From Mycteria americana (lineage: Eukaryota > Chordata > Aves > Ciconiiformes > Ciconiidae), in contig NC_134390.1 in assembly GCF_035582795.1 (NCBI RefSeq), positions 789,060 through 853,059 of the forward strand: 64,000 bases of DNA, read 5' to 3'. The translations under genes and the position numbers were made by a program. The notes under the pieces were generated by a model. That model had not been told where the DNA came from. It did no database searches and saw only the letters and a list, made by a program, of their open reading frames with translations. Positions 12,126 through 23,589 of this stretch are shown here, piece by piece; the stretch's first letter is position 1, and each line of letters starts with the position of its first letter.

Positions 12126-13605
12126 GAAAAAGAAAAAGAAAAAGCTCTGCAGGGAGGGAGGCGGCGAGCGTGGCGATTCCTCCGGCCGATCTTTCCGCGC
12201 TCTCTCTCTCTCTCTCTCTCTCTCGATATATATTTTTTGCATTTGTATATTTTTATATAGGAAACTTTAAGCATTTGTATTTTAATAATCTGTGAAGCAC
12301 TATGAGTTCCCCAGCGTGTCGTGTCAGTCTCCTTCCCCCCCCCCCCCCCCCCCCCCTTGATACTGGAAGCTACAAAGAATTGGTAGGAAACAGGAATTTT
12401 TTTTTTTTTTTAATTTAATTGTTGATTTTTTGGTTGGTTTTTTTTTTTTCCCTTTACCCCCACCCCGTCAAACTTAGGGGTCCCCAAGACCCCCCCCCCC
12501 CCGTGCTCGCCGGCTCCGCTCCATCCCAGCCCACCCTGCGCCCAGCGGGAATCAAGTGCCAAACCCCCATCCCAAAACTTTGCTGAGGGGACGGGCTCTG
12601 CCGTGGGGTTTTGGGGTGTCATCCCCCCCCCCCCCCCGGTGACGTTCCCTGTCATCCCTGATGGAGCTTAATTTTCCTATGGAAACGAGGCTGGGGGACG
12701 GGGCGGGGCGGGGGGGGGCCTTGGTGGGGTCCCGGGGGACCCCAGGGACGGCAGGGGTGGGCTCTGCGCGGAGCCTGGGGTGCTCGCCCTCCCCCGTGTT
12801 TCGGGGGGCTCGGAGGATTTTGGGGTGGGCATGCTGCTGGCGCTGCTCCCGGCACCGGAGGAGGGGGGGGGGGGCAGCTGGACCCGTTCATCCCCATTTC
12901 GGCTCTGTGGCACCCAGGTCCCTACCCTGCTGCCCCCCCCCCCCCCAAACACCCCCAGCAGCCCCCCAAAACACCTCCAGCCATCCCCGGGCCGGGGGGG
13001 GGGGGGACACACACACAAAAATGTGCCTTGCTAAGGGGGTGACAGGCTGGGGACGAGCCCCCGCTCCCCTCCCGCCTCCCCCAGACTTTTATATCCCCCC
13101 TCAGGGGGCTGGGGGGGGGGGAGGAGGAATTTGGGGTGTCGGGGCCGTCCCCAAGGCTTCCCCCATCTCCCAGCTTTAATCCACCGTCACCCCTTAATCT
13201 CGGGGGGGCCGGGGCCGGTCGTCTATGCAGGGCGGGGGGGCGGGGGGGTCCCGCGGGGTCCGGCCCCCCCACACTGGCAATAATTCTCTCTCCCTGTCAG
13301 GACTGTTTGATCTTGTCACGTCTGTGCTATATATTCATTTTTTGGGGTTTTTTTTTTTTGTTTTTTTTAAAAATCCGACGGCTGATGTAATAACACCCAA
13401 AACGCGTTTTGGGGGTTCGTTTGGGTTGGGGTTTTTTTTTGTTGGGTTTTTTTTTGGTTTTTTTTGGTTTTTTTTGTTTTTTTTTTCCCCAAAGTGCTAT
13501 TTTTTTGTACAAAAAGACTTAGATTCAAATGTTAGTTTTTTGGGGCTCCTTTGTAAACGGGGAACGACGATTTCTTTTTGTAATAAACACGAAGTCGCTG
13601 GCGTT
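9606..13605 (+). other. SP1: SP1 3'UTR
   Basis: About 4 kb with no other gene, which fits the long SP1 3'UTR in mammals. It is full of low-complexity sequence: poly-A with interspersed G near 9980-10050, a T run at 10620-10650, an A/AG tract at 12113-12145, a CT dinucleotide run at 12199-12225, C runs near 12336 and 12490, and T runs at 13340-13500. The end is set by the AATAAA at 13582. No earlier canonical signal was noticed. Confidence 0.75.
13582..13587 (+). promoter_or_regulatory. SP1: SP1 polyadenylation signal AATAAA
   Basis: Canonical hexamer about 4 kb after the SP1 stop and about 430 bp before the first AMHR2 coding exon. It is the best candidate for the SP1 mRNA end. Confidence 0.65.
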
Positions 13606-14019
13606 GTCTGGAAATCTGCGGGGCTTCAACTGGGGGAAGCGCGGCCGGGTCGGGGGGGGGGGAGTCAGTCCCAGGTGGGGAAACTGAGGCACGGCCCCGG
13701 GGGGGGGGGGGGGGGGGGGGGCAAGAAACCGAGGCAGGGAGCTCAATTTGGGGGGTACAGCTGTGCCTTGGGGGGGGGGTAGGTGGGTGGGGTGGGTGTT
13801 GGGGCTTTGGGTGACGCGGGGTGGGGGGGCCGAGGCCTGGCGCCCACCTGGGGCACCCCATCCCGCTCTCCTCCCCGCTGCGGGGGCAGCACCTTCCTCC
13901 TCCTCCTCCTCCTCCTCCTCCTCCTCCCCGGGGGCTGCCTCCGGCCAGGGCCCGCTTTCCTCTTCCCACCGGCCCCCGCACGCATCCTGCCAACTCCTTC
14001 CCCGCAGCCGGAGGCACCC
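13606..14019 (+). other. SP1-AMHR2 intergenic region / AMHR2 5' region
   Basis: G-rich spacer with a run of more than 20 Gs near 13699-13722 and a CTC trinucleotide run at 13895-13927. It contains the motif gggaaactgaggcacgg at 13678-13694, which recurs twice further on. The AMHR2 promoter and signal-peptide sequence must lie in or near this stretch. No TATA box or clear GC box was recognised. Confidence 0.5.
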
Positions 14020-14044
14020 ATGGGGCTGGCGCCGGGGCTGCCAG
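14020..14044 (+). CDS. AMHR2: AMHR2 putative first coding exon
   Basis: An ATG gives MGLAPGLPG before a gtgggt donor in the correct phase for the next exon. It is too short and too weakly hydrophobic for a convincing signal peptide. The same frame upstream is open and contains a leucine run encoded by CTC repeats (13895-13927) that looks like a signal-peptide core, but no nearby in-frame ATG was found for it. The true start may be on another exon or lost in a G-rich assembly gap. Confidence 0.4.
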
Positions 14045-14152
14045 GTGGGTGCTGGGGGGACCCCCCCCACCCTAGGGGGAATTTTTTTCTTTTTGGGGGG
14101 GGGGGGTGGGGGGGTGGGAGTCATCTGCCACCGTGTCCCCTCCCTCCTCCAG

Positions 14153-14302
14153 GCCCCCGCAACCTCAGCTGCGTCTCCTACAAGCACCCCAGCGTGCGGG
14201 GTGGGTTGGGGGGCACGGGGGGGACCAGGGCTGGCACCGTCCGCTGCCCCCCCCGTCAATGCTGCATCGGCATCTGGAACCAGAGCCACGCGCTGGTGCA
14301 GG
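14153..14302 (+). CDS. AMHR2: AMHR2 exon, extracellular domain part 1
   Basis: Acceptor ctccag, donor gtgaga, 150 nt, split codons at both ends. It encodes NLSCVSYKHPSVRG and then VRCPPRQCCIGIWNQS. The spacing C...C...CC-GIWN matches the activin-receptor-type fold of human AMHR2 (RCLYSRCCFGIWN). Two N-glycosylation sequons are present. The middle is a Gly/Thr-rich loop made by a GGGGG-type run. Confidence 0.92.
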
Positions 14303-14359
14303 GTGAGACCCCCCGGGGGGGCAGGGGGGGTCTCTGGACACGGCAGGGGGGGTCTGACC

Positions 14360-15025
14360 CTCTCCTGGGGGGAGAAGGGGCCTGATCCTGCCCTGGGGTA
14401 TCACTGGGGTGGAGGGGCTGGGGCCTGATCCTGCCCTGGGGGGGTATTGGGGGGGGGGAAGGGGCTGGGGCAGGATGGAGGGGCCTGATCCTGCCCTGGG
14501 GGGTATCGGGGGGGGCAGAAGGAGATGGGGCAGGATGGAGGGGCCTGATCCTGTCCTGGGGGGGGTATCAATGGGGAGCAGAAGGAGATGGGGCAGGATG
14601 GAGGGGCCTGATCCTGTGCTGGGGGTATCGGGGGGGGGGGGGCAGAAGGAGATGGGGCAGGATGGAGGGGCCTGATTCTGCCCTGGGGTATCACTGGGGT
14701 GGAGGGGCTGGGGCATGATCCTGCCCTGGGGGGGCATTGGGGGGGGGGGAAGGGGCTGGGGCAGGATGGAGGGGCCTGATCCTGTGCTGGGGGGGTATCG
14801 GGGGGGGGCAGAAGGAGATGGGCAGAATGGAGGGGCCTGATCCTGTCCTGGGGGGGGTATCAATGGGGAGCAGAAGGAGATGGGGCAGGATGGAGGGGCC
14901 TGATCCTGCCCTGGGGTATTGGTGGGGTGAAGGGGCTGGGCCTGATCCTGCCCTGGGGGGTATCGGGGGGGGCAGAAGGAGATGGGGCAGGATGGAGGGG
15001 CCTGATCCTGCCTTTAGGGCAGTTG
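14360..15025 (+). repeat. AMHR2 intron tandem array, about 60-66-bp unit
   Basis: About ten imperfect copies of a unit carrying gggcctgatcctgccctggg, a G run with gtatc, and gcagaaggagatggggcagg. Units differ in G-run length. It fills the intron between the two ectodomain exons. Confidence 0.85.
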
Positions 15026-15307
15026 GGGGGTGCTGGAAAGCCCGGACGCCTGCGTCCCTTCCCAGCTGCTGCGCTTGACCTTGGCCTTGAGAAGTAGCTA
15101 CAGCGGCGCTGGGATGGAGCAGCACCGTGGGGGGGGCTCCCAGGCAGGGGGGTCCTGGGGGGGGGGGGGGTCCCAGGCAGGGGGGTCCTGGGGGGGGGGG
15201 GTGTTCCAGGGAGGTGAGTCCCAGCCTGGGCCCCTGCCCCGTCCCAGGGCTCGGGGTCCCCTGGCCAGCACCCTGGGGTGCCCCGGTGACGGTGGCGATG
15301 TCCCCAG

Positions 15308-15508
15308 GCTGCTGGGGGGGCGGGGGGGCCGCCTGCCCCTCTCCCACCTGCACCCCCAGTCCCGCGGGACCCCCCGGCGGCACCGTCCTCGTCTGCCTCT
15401 GCCACGGCCACCTCTGCAACGGCAACGCCAGCGGGACGGGGACGGGGACGGGGACGGGGACGGGGACAGCCCTGGGGCTGGGGCTGGGGGGGCCCCGCCA
15501 CGGCCCCG
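15308..15508 (+). CDS. AMHR2: AMHR2 exon, extracellular domain part 2
   Basis: Acceptor tccccag, donor gtactg. It begins GCWGGGGAACPSPTC and contains CLCHGHLCNGN, which aligns with CSCGTDFCNAN of human AMHR2, the terminal cysteine pattern of the receptor ectodomain. After an NAS sequon, a GGGACG hexanucleotide run at about 15434-15468 encodes a Gly-Thr repeat in the stalk. The donor is usable but not strong. Confidence 0.9.
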
Positions 15509-15980
15509 GTACTGAAGGGCACTGGGGGGGGGGCACTGGGGGGCTGGATGGGATCCACCGGGAGGCCAGAGGGGCTGGGGGTCCCATGGGAGGGCCCTGG
15601 GGACCCATGGGGGAACTGGGGGGACCCATGGGGGACCCTGAGACCTTCAGGGGACCCATAGGGGGATGTGGGACACATGGGGGGGCCGTGGGGGGCTGGA
15701 GGCCCGGGGGGGGGGGGGGGTTGGAACCCATAGGGGACCCGTGGGGGACTGGGGGACCCATGAGGGGGACCTGGGACCCTTAGGGGATCCATAGGGGGAT
15801 GTGGGTCCCCCAGGGGACTGGGGGAGTGATGGGGGGGGCCTGGGACCTATAGAGGACCTATATGGGGGATGGGGAGCCCATGGGGGGGGGCCCTGGGACC
15901 CACGGGGGCCACCCCACCCCGGCCGCCTGGGTCCCCACCAGGTCTGGGGGGCCCCGTGTCACCGCAGCCCCTGTCCCCAG
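15509..15980 (+). repeat. AMHR2 intron, degenerate gggacccatggggg repeats
   Basis: Short degenerate repeats based on gggacccatagggga / gggacccatgggggac fill the intron before the transmembrane exon, with a G run near 15706-15720. No coding content. Confidence 0.65.
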
Positions 15981-16070
15981 AGCCCAGCCGTGGGGGGTCC
16001 GCGGGGACCCTGTGGCTGTGGGGTGCCGGTCCCCTCCTCCTCCTCTTCCTCACCTGCCTGGCCATCCTCG
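15981..16070 (+). CDS. AMHR2: AMHR2 exon, transmembrane helix
   Basis: Acceptor ctgtccccag, donor gtaggg, 90 nt. It encodes a short polar lead, then about 22 hydrophobic residues (LWLWGAGPLLLLFLTCLAIL). This is the expected position for the single membrane span of a type II receptor. Confidence 0.88.
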
Positions 16071-16678
16071 GTAGGGATGGGGACACGGGGGGGGGGGACA
16101 TGGGGACCCCCGGGCACAGGCCACCCCCTACCCTGTGTCCCCTGGGTGTCCCTGGGTGTGGGTGCCACTCGGTGCAGGTGTCCCCGGGTGCAGGTGTCCC
16201 CGGGCGCGGGTGTCCCCAAATGCCACGTCCCTGGTGTCCCCAGGGTGCGAGTCTCCCGCGGTATGGGGGGGGTCCCCAAGTGCCGTGTCACCCTGTCCCC
16301 GGGGCAGGGGTTCCCCAGTGTGTGGTGTGGGGCTGGGTGTGGGTGTGTCTGGGTGTGGGGGTGTCTGGGGCTGGGGACACCCATGGGTGCCTGGGGATCG
16401 GTGGGTGTGGAGGTGTCCGGGGCTGGGGACACCCATGGGTGCCTGGGGAGCCCTGGGTGTGAGGGTGCCCGGGTGGGGTGTCCCCAGCGTCCCCAGGATG
16501 CAGGAGTCCCTAGGTGCAGGGATCTCAGGGTGCCACATCCCCTGTGTCCCCAGGGTGGGGGGGGGCCCGGGGGTCCCTGGTGTCCCCAGGTCCTGTGTCC
16601 CTGATTATGAGGGGTCCCCGGGGAGGGGAGGGGGGGGGGTCCCCCGGTGTCCCTGTGTCCCACATGTCCCCCTACCAG
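16071..16678 (+). repeat. AMHR2 intron, degenerate gtgtcccc/ctgggtgtgg repeats
   Basis: Loosely repeated ccccgggtgcaggtgtcc and ctggggacacccatgggtgc elements at about 16140-16500. The second element is the core of the 52-bp family that expands in the next intron, so this looks like a diverged offshoot of it. Confidence 0.65.
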
Positions 16679-16788
16679 GGCTGCGACGGGCGAGGGCCCG
16701 CACCAGGCGGCCACCCTGGGGGTGCCGCGGGATCAGGGTCCCCCCAGAGCCCCCCAGCCCGGACCTGCCTGCGCTGCGCTTCCTGCAG
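16679..16788 (+). CDS. AMHR2: AMHR2 exon, juxtamembrane segment
   Basis: Acceptor cctaccag, donor gtgtgg, ending in phase 0. It opens with a basic stop-transfer stretch (LRRARARTRR), then PPEPPSPDLPALRFLQ, corresponding to human LQELPELCFSQ just before the kinase glycine loop. Confidence 0.85.
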
Positions 16789-17094
16789 GTGTGGGGCACC
16801 CACGGGGCGAGGGGCACCCACGGGGGGCACCCATGGGGGGATCCTGGGGGGGACACCCACGTTGGGGACACTGATGGGAGGTTTGGGGGGGGGGGGCACT
16901 GAAATGAGGGGCACTTAAGGGGGCAACACTGGGGAGGCACCCACTTGGGGGCACCCATACGGGGAGGGGACCGGGGAGCACCCATGGGGGGGGACAAACC
17001 GGGGGCAGCGGTTCAGGGGTGGGGACAAGGAAGCCCAGGGCTGAGGGTGTCCATGGGTGCCCAGGAGTGGGGCTGCTGGGTTTGGGGTGCCTGG

Positions 17095-18330
17095 GGCTGG
17101 GGGACCCTAGGGCTGGGGACACCCATGGGTGCCTGGGGATCCCTGGGTGTGGGGGTGTCCAGGGCTGGGGACACCCATGGGTGCCTGGGGATCCCTGGGT
17201 GTGGGGGGGTCTGGGGACACCCATGGGTGCCTGGGGATCGCTGGGTGTGGGGGTGAGTGGGGCTGGGGACACCCATGGGTGCCTGGGGATCCCTGGGTGT
17301 GGGGGTGTCCAGGGCTGGGGACACCCATGGGTGCCTGGGGATCCCTGGGTGTGGGGGTGTCTGGGGCTGGGGACACCCATGGGTGCCTGGGGATCCCTGG
17401 GTGTGGGGTGAGTGGGGCTGGGGACACCCATGGGTGCCCGGGGATGCCTGGGTGTGGGGGTGTCCAGGGCTGGGGACACCCATGGGTGCCTGGGGATGCC
17501 TGGGTGTGGGGTGTCTGGGGCTGGGGACACCCATGGGTGCCTGGGGATCGCTGGGTGTGGGGGTGAGTGGGGCTGGGGACACCCATGGGTGCCTGGGGAT
17601 CCCTGGGTGTGGGGGTGTCCGGGGCTGGGGACACTCATGGGTGCCTGGGGATCCTTGGGTGTGGGGGTGTCCAGGGCTGGGGACACCCATGGGTGCCTGG
17701 GGATCCCTGGGTGTGGGGGTGAGTGGGGCTGGGGACACCCATGGGTGCCTGGGGATCCCTGGGTGTGGGGGTGAGTGGGGCTGGGGACACCCATGGGTGC
17801 CTGGGGATGCCTGGGTGTGGGGTGAGTGGGGCTGGGGACACCCATGGGTGCCTGGGGATCCCTGGGTGTGGGGGTGTCTGGGGCTGGGGACACCCATGGG
17901 TGCCTGGGGATCCCTGGGTGTGGGGGTGTCTGGGGCTGGGGACACCCATGGGTGCCTGGGGATCCCTGGGTGTGGGGGTGTCCAGGGCTGCGGACACCCA
18001 TGGGTGCCTGGGGATGCCTGGGTGTGGGGGGGGCTGGGGACACCCATGGGTGCCTGGGGATGCCTGGGTGTGGGGTGAGTGGGGCTGGGGACACCCATGG
18101 GTGCCTGGGGATCCCTGGGTGTGGGGGTGAGTGGGGCTGGGGACACCCATGGGTGCCTGGGGATCCCTGGGTGTGGGGGTGTCTGGGGCTGGGGACACCC
18201 ATGGGTGCCTGGGGATCCCTGGGTGTGGGGGTGTCTGGGGCTGGGGACACCCATGGGTGCCTGGGGATCCCTGGGTGTGGGGGTGTCTGGGGCTGGGGAC
18301 ACCCATGGGTGCCTGGGGATGGGGATCCCT
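17095..18330 (+). repeat. 52-bp minisatellite in AMHR2 intron
   Basis: About two dozen copies of a 52-bp unit, each containing ggacacccatgggtgcctgg (palindrome acccatgggt) and ctgggtgtggggg. Variants swap gtgtct, gtgtcc or gtgagt at the unit boundary. Strongly G-rich on the coding strand. Non-coding despite long open frames. Confidence 0.95.
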
Positions 18331-18521
18331 GGGCATGGGAGTGCTCTGAAACGGGGGCACCCATGGGTCGCCCAGCACCGAGGGTAGAGGCTTGGGGTTC
18401 CTGGGGCTGGCACCACCCACGGGTGCCCAGGGCTGCCTGTCCTCGGGGCTGGGGTCACCCAACCCCGCACGCGATCCCCTCACCCGGGGGTGTCACTACG
18501 AGCACCCACGGGTGCCGGCAG

Positions 18522-18746
18522 GTGCTGCAGGCGGGACGCTTCTCGGCGGTGTGGCGAGGCACCCTGCAGCAGCGGCCGGTGGCCATCAAGGCCTTCGCGG
18601 CCGGGGCGGCCGCACGCTTCGCGGCGGAGCGGGCCGTGCACGGGCTGCCCCTCATGGAGCACGACAACGTGGCCCGGCTGCTGGGCACCCGGGGGGCCGG
18701 GCCCCGCGCCCGGGGGGGGCTGCTCGTCCTCCAGCTCTACCCCGCC
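18522..18746 (+). CDS. AMHR2: AMHR2 exon, kinase N-lobe
   Basis: 225 nt, 75 codons, donor gtgagt. It encodes VLQAGRFSAVWRGTL (diverged glycine loop), VAIKAFAAG with the ATP-binding lysine, the helix C region (FAAERAVHGLPLMEHDNVAR) and LLVLQLYPA at the hinge. The acceptor cag follows gcacccacgggtgccgg, which lacks a polypyrimidine tract. It lies directly after the repeat-filled intron. Confidence 0.92.
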
Positions 18747-18879
18747 GTGAGTGGCGGCGGGGAGCGGGGGGGGCTGGGGGTGCTCACGGGGGGGGGGGGG
18801 GGTGCTGGGGAGGGGCGCGCATGGGTGCTGGGCGTTGTGCGTGGGGGGGCGTGGGGTGCTCAGGGGGGGCGTGGGCCTG

Positions 18880-21400
18880 CACGGGCTGCTGGGGGCACCC
18901 ACGGGTGTTCATGGGTTGCCGGGGGGTGCACACACGTGTGCGTGGGCTGCTGGGGGGGGCAGGCGTGTGTGCAAGGTGCTGGGGGTGCACACACGTGTGC
19001 GTGGGCTGCTGGGGGGGGCAGGCGTGTGTGCAAGGTGCCGGGGGTGTGCACGGGTGTGCGTGGGCTGCTGGGGGCACCCACGGGTGTTCATGGGTTGCCG
19101 GGGGGTGCACACACGTGTGCGTGGGCTGCTGGGGGGGGCAGGCGTGTGTGCAAGGTGCCGGGGGTGTGCACGGGTGTGCGTGGGCTGCTGGGGGTGCACA
19201 CAGGCTGCTGGGGGCACCCACGGGTGTTCATGGGTTGCCGGGGGGTGCACACACGTGTGCGTGGGCTGCTGGGGGGGGCAGGCGTGTGTGCAAGGTGCTG
19301 GGGGTGCACACACGTGTGCGTGGGCTGCTGAGGTGCTGGTGTGTGCGGGAGGGTTGCTGTGGGTGTGCACACAGGCGTGCACACGGGTGTGCAAGGGCTG
19401 CTGGGGGCACCCACGGGTGTTCATGGGTTACTGGGGGGTGCACACACGTGTGCGTGGGCTGCTGGGGGGGCAGGCGTGTGTGCAAGGTGCTGGGGGTGCA
19501 CACGGGTGTGCACGGGCTGCTGGGGGGGGCAGACGTGTGTGCAAGGTGCCGGGGGTGCACACACGTGTGCGTGGGCTGCTGGGGGGGGCAGGCGTGTGTG
19601 CAAGGTGCTGGGGGTGTGCATGGGTGTGCGTGGGCTGCTGGCGCGTGTGGGAGGGTTGCTGTGGGGGTGCACATGGGTGTGCATGGGCTGCTCAGGGTGC
19701 ACACGGGCGTGCACGGGCTGCTGGGGGCACCCACGGGTGTTCATGGGTTGCCAGGGGGTGCACACACGTGTGCGTGGGCTGCTGGGGGGGGCAGGCGTGT
19801 GTGCAAGGTGCCGGGGGTGTGCACGGGTGTGCGTGGGCTGCTGGTGCGTGCGGGAGGGTTGCTGTGGGGGTGCACACGGGTGTGCAAGGGCTGCTGGGGG
19901 TGTGCATGGGCTGCTGGGGGCACCCATGGGTGTTCGTGGGTTACTGGGGGGTTGCACACACGTGTTCGTGGGCTGCTCGGGGGGGGCAGGCGTGTGTGCA
20001 AGGTGCTGGGGGTGCACACGGGTGTGCACGGGCTGCTGAGGATGCACCCAGGGGTGCACAGGCTGCTGGGGGGGCAGGCGTGTGTGCAAGACACTGGGGG
20101 TGTGCACGGGTGTGCATGGGCTGCTCAGGGTGCACGTGGGTGTGCAAGGGCTGCTGGGGGCACCCACGGGTGTTCATGGGTTGCCGGGGGGTGCACACAC
20201 GTGTGCGTGGGCTGCTGGGGGGGGCAGGCGTGTGTGCAAGGTGCCGGGGGTGCACACACGTGTGCGTGGGCTGCTGGAGGGGGCAGGCGTGTGTGCAAAA
20301 CACTGGGACCGTGCACGGGTGTGCGTGGGCTGCTGGCGCGTGTGGGAGGGTTGCTGTGGGGGTGCACATGGGTGTGCATGGGCTGCTCAGGGTGCACACG
20401 GGCGTGCACGGGCTGCTGGGGGCACCCACGGGTGTTCATGGGTTGCCAGGGGGTGCACACACGTGTGCGTGGGCTGCTGGGGGGGGCAGGCGTGTGTGCA
20501 AGGTGCTGGGGGTGTGCATGGGTGTGCGTGGGCTACTGGTGCTGTGGGGGTGCACATGGGTGTGCAAGGGCTGCTGGGGGTGTGCACGGGCTGCTGGGGG
20601 CACCCACGGGTGTTCATGGGTTGCCAGGGGGTGCACACATGTGTGCGTGGGCTGCTGGGGGGGCCGGCGTGTGTGCAAGGTGCCGGGGGTGCACACACGT
20701 GTGCGTGGGCTGCTGGGGGGGGCAGGCGTGCGTGCAAAACACTGGGACCGTGCACGGGTGCGCGTGGGCTGCTGGCGCGTGTGGGAGGGTTGCTGTGGGG
20801 GTGCACACGGGCGTGCACGGGCTGCTGGGGGCACCCACGGGTGTTCATGGGTTGCCGGGGGGTGCACACACGTGTGCGTGGGCTGCTGGGGGGGGCAGGC
20901 GTGTGTGCAAGGTGCCGGGGGTGTGCACGGGTGTGCGTGGGCTGCTGGTGCGTGCGGGAGGGTTGCTGTGGGGGTGCACACGGGTGTGCAAGGGCTGCTG
21001 GGGGTGTGCATGGGCTGCTGGGGGCACCCACGGGTGTTCGTGGGTTGCTGGGGGGTTGCACAGGCGTGTGCGTGGGCTGCTGGGGGGGGGCAGACGTGTG
21101 TGCAAAACACTGGGACCGTGCACGGGTGCGCGTGGGCTGCTGGCGCGTGTGGGAGGGTTGCTGTGGGGGTGCACACGGGCGTGCACGGGCTGCTGGGGGC
21201 ACCCACGGGTGTTCATGGGTTGCCGGGGGGTGCCCACACGTGTGCGTGGGCTGCTCGGGGGGGGGGCAGGCGTGCGTGCAAGGTGCCGGGGGTGCACACG
21301 GGTGTGCGCAAGTTGCTGGGGGTGCACACGGGTGTGCGGGAGGGCTGCTGCGGGCGTGCACAGGGGCGTGCACGGGCCGCTCGAGTCGCACACGCGCGTG
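18880..21400 (+). repeat. Complex minisatellite rich in GTGCACACACGTGTGCG, AMHR2 intron
   Basis: About 2.5 kb of interleaved units built from gtgcacacacgtgtgcgtgg, gctgctgggggggcaggcg, tgtgtgcaaggtgc and gggcacccacgggtgttcatg. They are arranged in higher-order blocks of several hundred bp that recur (compare 19660-19800 with 20340-20480). Alternating purine-pyrimidine stretches are frequent. It fills the intron between the first two kinase exons. Confidence 0.95.
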
Positions 21401-21558
21401 CGCGGGCCGCTGGAGGTGCCCACGCGGGTCGTGCCGTGGCCGCGACGCGGGGCGCTGCCGCAAAGCGGCGAGGGTGCAGCCGGGCGGGCGCGCGGGAGGA
21501 GGAGGAGGCTGCCCCGCGTCCCCCGGGCGCGTCCCCACGCGTGTCCCCGTGTCCCCAG

Positions 21559-21673
21559 GGCTCCCTGCGGCGCTTCCTGGAGCAACACGTGGGGACGTGG
21601 GCCGGCAGCGTGCGCCTGGCGCTCTCCCTCGCCCGCGGCCTGGCCTTCCTGCACCAGGAGGTCTGGCGCGACG
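21559..21673 (+). CDS. AMHR2: AMHR2 exon, kinase hinge to helix E
   Basis: Acceptor gtgtccccag, donor gtgagg, 115 nt. It encodes GSLRRFLEQHVGTW and then RLALSLARGLAFLHQEVW, matching human GSLCHYLTQY and LAQGLAFLHEERW. Confidence 0.94.
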
Positions 21674-21725
21674 GTGAGGGCGGCCACTCCTGCACCGAGC
21701 TCGCCCGGTCTCTGCAGGGGTGTCA

Positions 21726-23205
<1,480 letters not shown>

Positions 23206-23211
23206 GTGCAG

Positions 23212-23359
23212 GCGGGCACCCAGCGGTACCTGGCACCCGAGATCCTGGACGAGAGCCTGGACCTGCGGGCGTGGGGCCGGGCGCTGCGGCAGGCGGACGT
23301 CTACGCCCTGGCACTGCTCCTCTGGGAGATCCTCTCGCGTTGCCAGGCCCTCAGCCCCG
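23212..23359 (+). CDS. AMHR2: AMHR2 exon, activation-loop end and helix F
   Basis: 148 nt, donor gtgagc. It encodes [36 protein letters not shown], clearly kinase subdomains VIII-IX of AMHR2. The acceptor gtgggtgcag has almost no pyrimidine tract, like that of the first kinase exon. Confidence 0.93.
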
Positions 23360-23445
23360 GTGAGCACCCATGGGTGCCCCCTCGCTCCCCCGGGGACCCC
23401 GCACCCATCCCTGCTGACCCCCCTGCCCCCCGCTTCGCCCAGCAG

Positions 23446-23582
23446 GAGCACCCGTGCCGGCGTTTCGGCTGGCGTACGAGGCGGAGCTGGGTGCCAGCCC
23501 CACGGGTGCCCAGCTCCGGCGCTTGGCCGTGGAGGAGCGCCGGCGGCCGCTCATCCCCCCCGCCTGGCACCGCGCCCCCCAG
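23446..23582 (+). CDS. AMHR2: AMHR2 exon, kinase C-lobe
   Basis: 137 nt, donor gtcagc. It encodes [18 protein letters not shown] and [14 protein letters not shown], as in human [13 protein letters not shown] and QERRRPYIPSTW. The acceptor is a tandem NAGNAG (cagcag, 23440-23445), so a variant with one extra Ala is possible. Confidence 0.93.
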
Positions 23583-23589
23583 GTCAGCC

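Larger units (their letters stand above)
8636..13605 (+). other. SP1: SP1, 3' part of gene (three last exons plus 3'UTR)
   Basis: Transcription factor SP1 binds GC boxes through three C2H2 zinc fingers. The three exons seen here join in phase (169, 200 and 320 coding nt). They encode the end of the transactivation region, the cysteine-rich Btd-like segment (CTCPYCKDSEGR), the three fingers and the C-terminus ending in NISGNGF, which is diagnostic of SP1 rather than SP2, SP3 or SP4. The DNA-contact residues of the fingers follow the SP pattern: [25 protein letters not shown]. The 5' exons are outside the window. Human SP1 has the same splitting of the fingers over its last two exons. The following gene is AMHR2, as in human. 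Confidence 0.95.

Noticed and set aside
13895-13927. CTC run as the definite AMHR2 signal peptide
   Set aside because: No nearby in-frame ATG was found, so only a note of uncertainty is justified.
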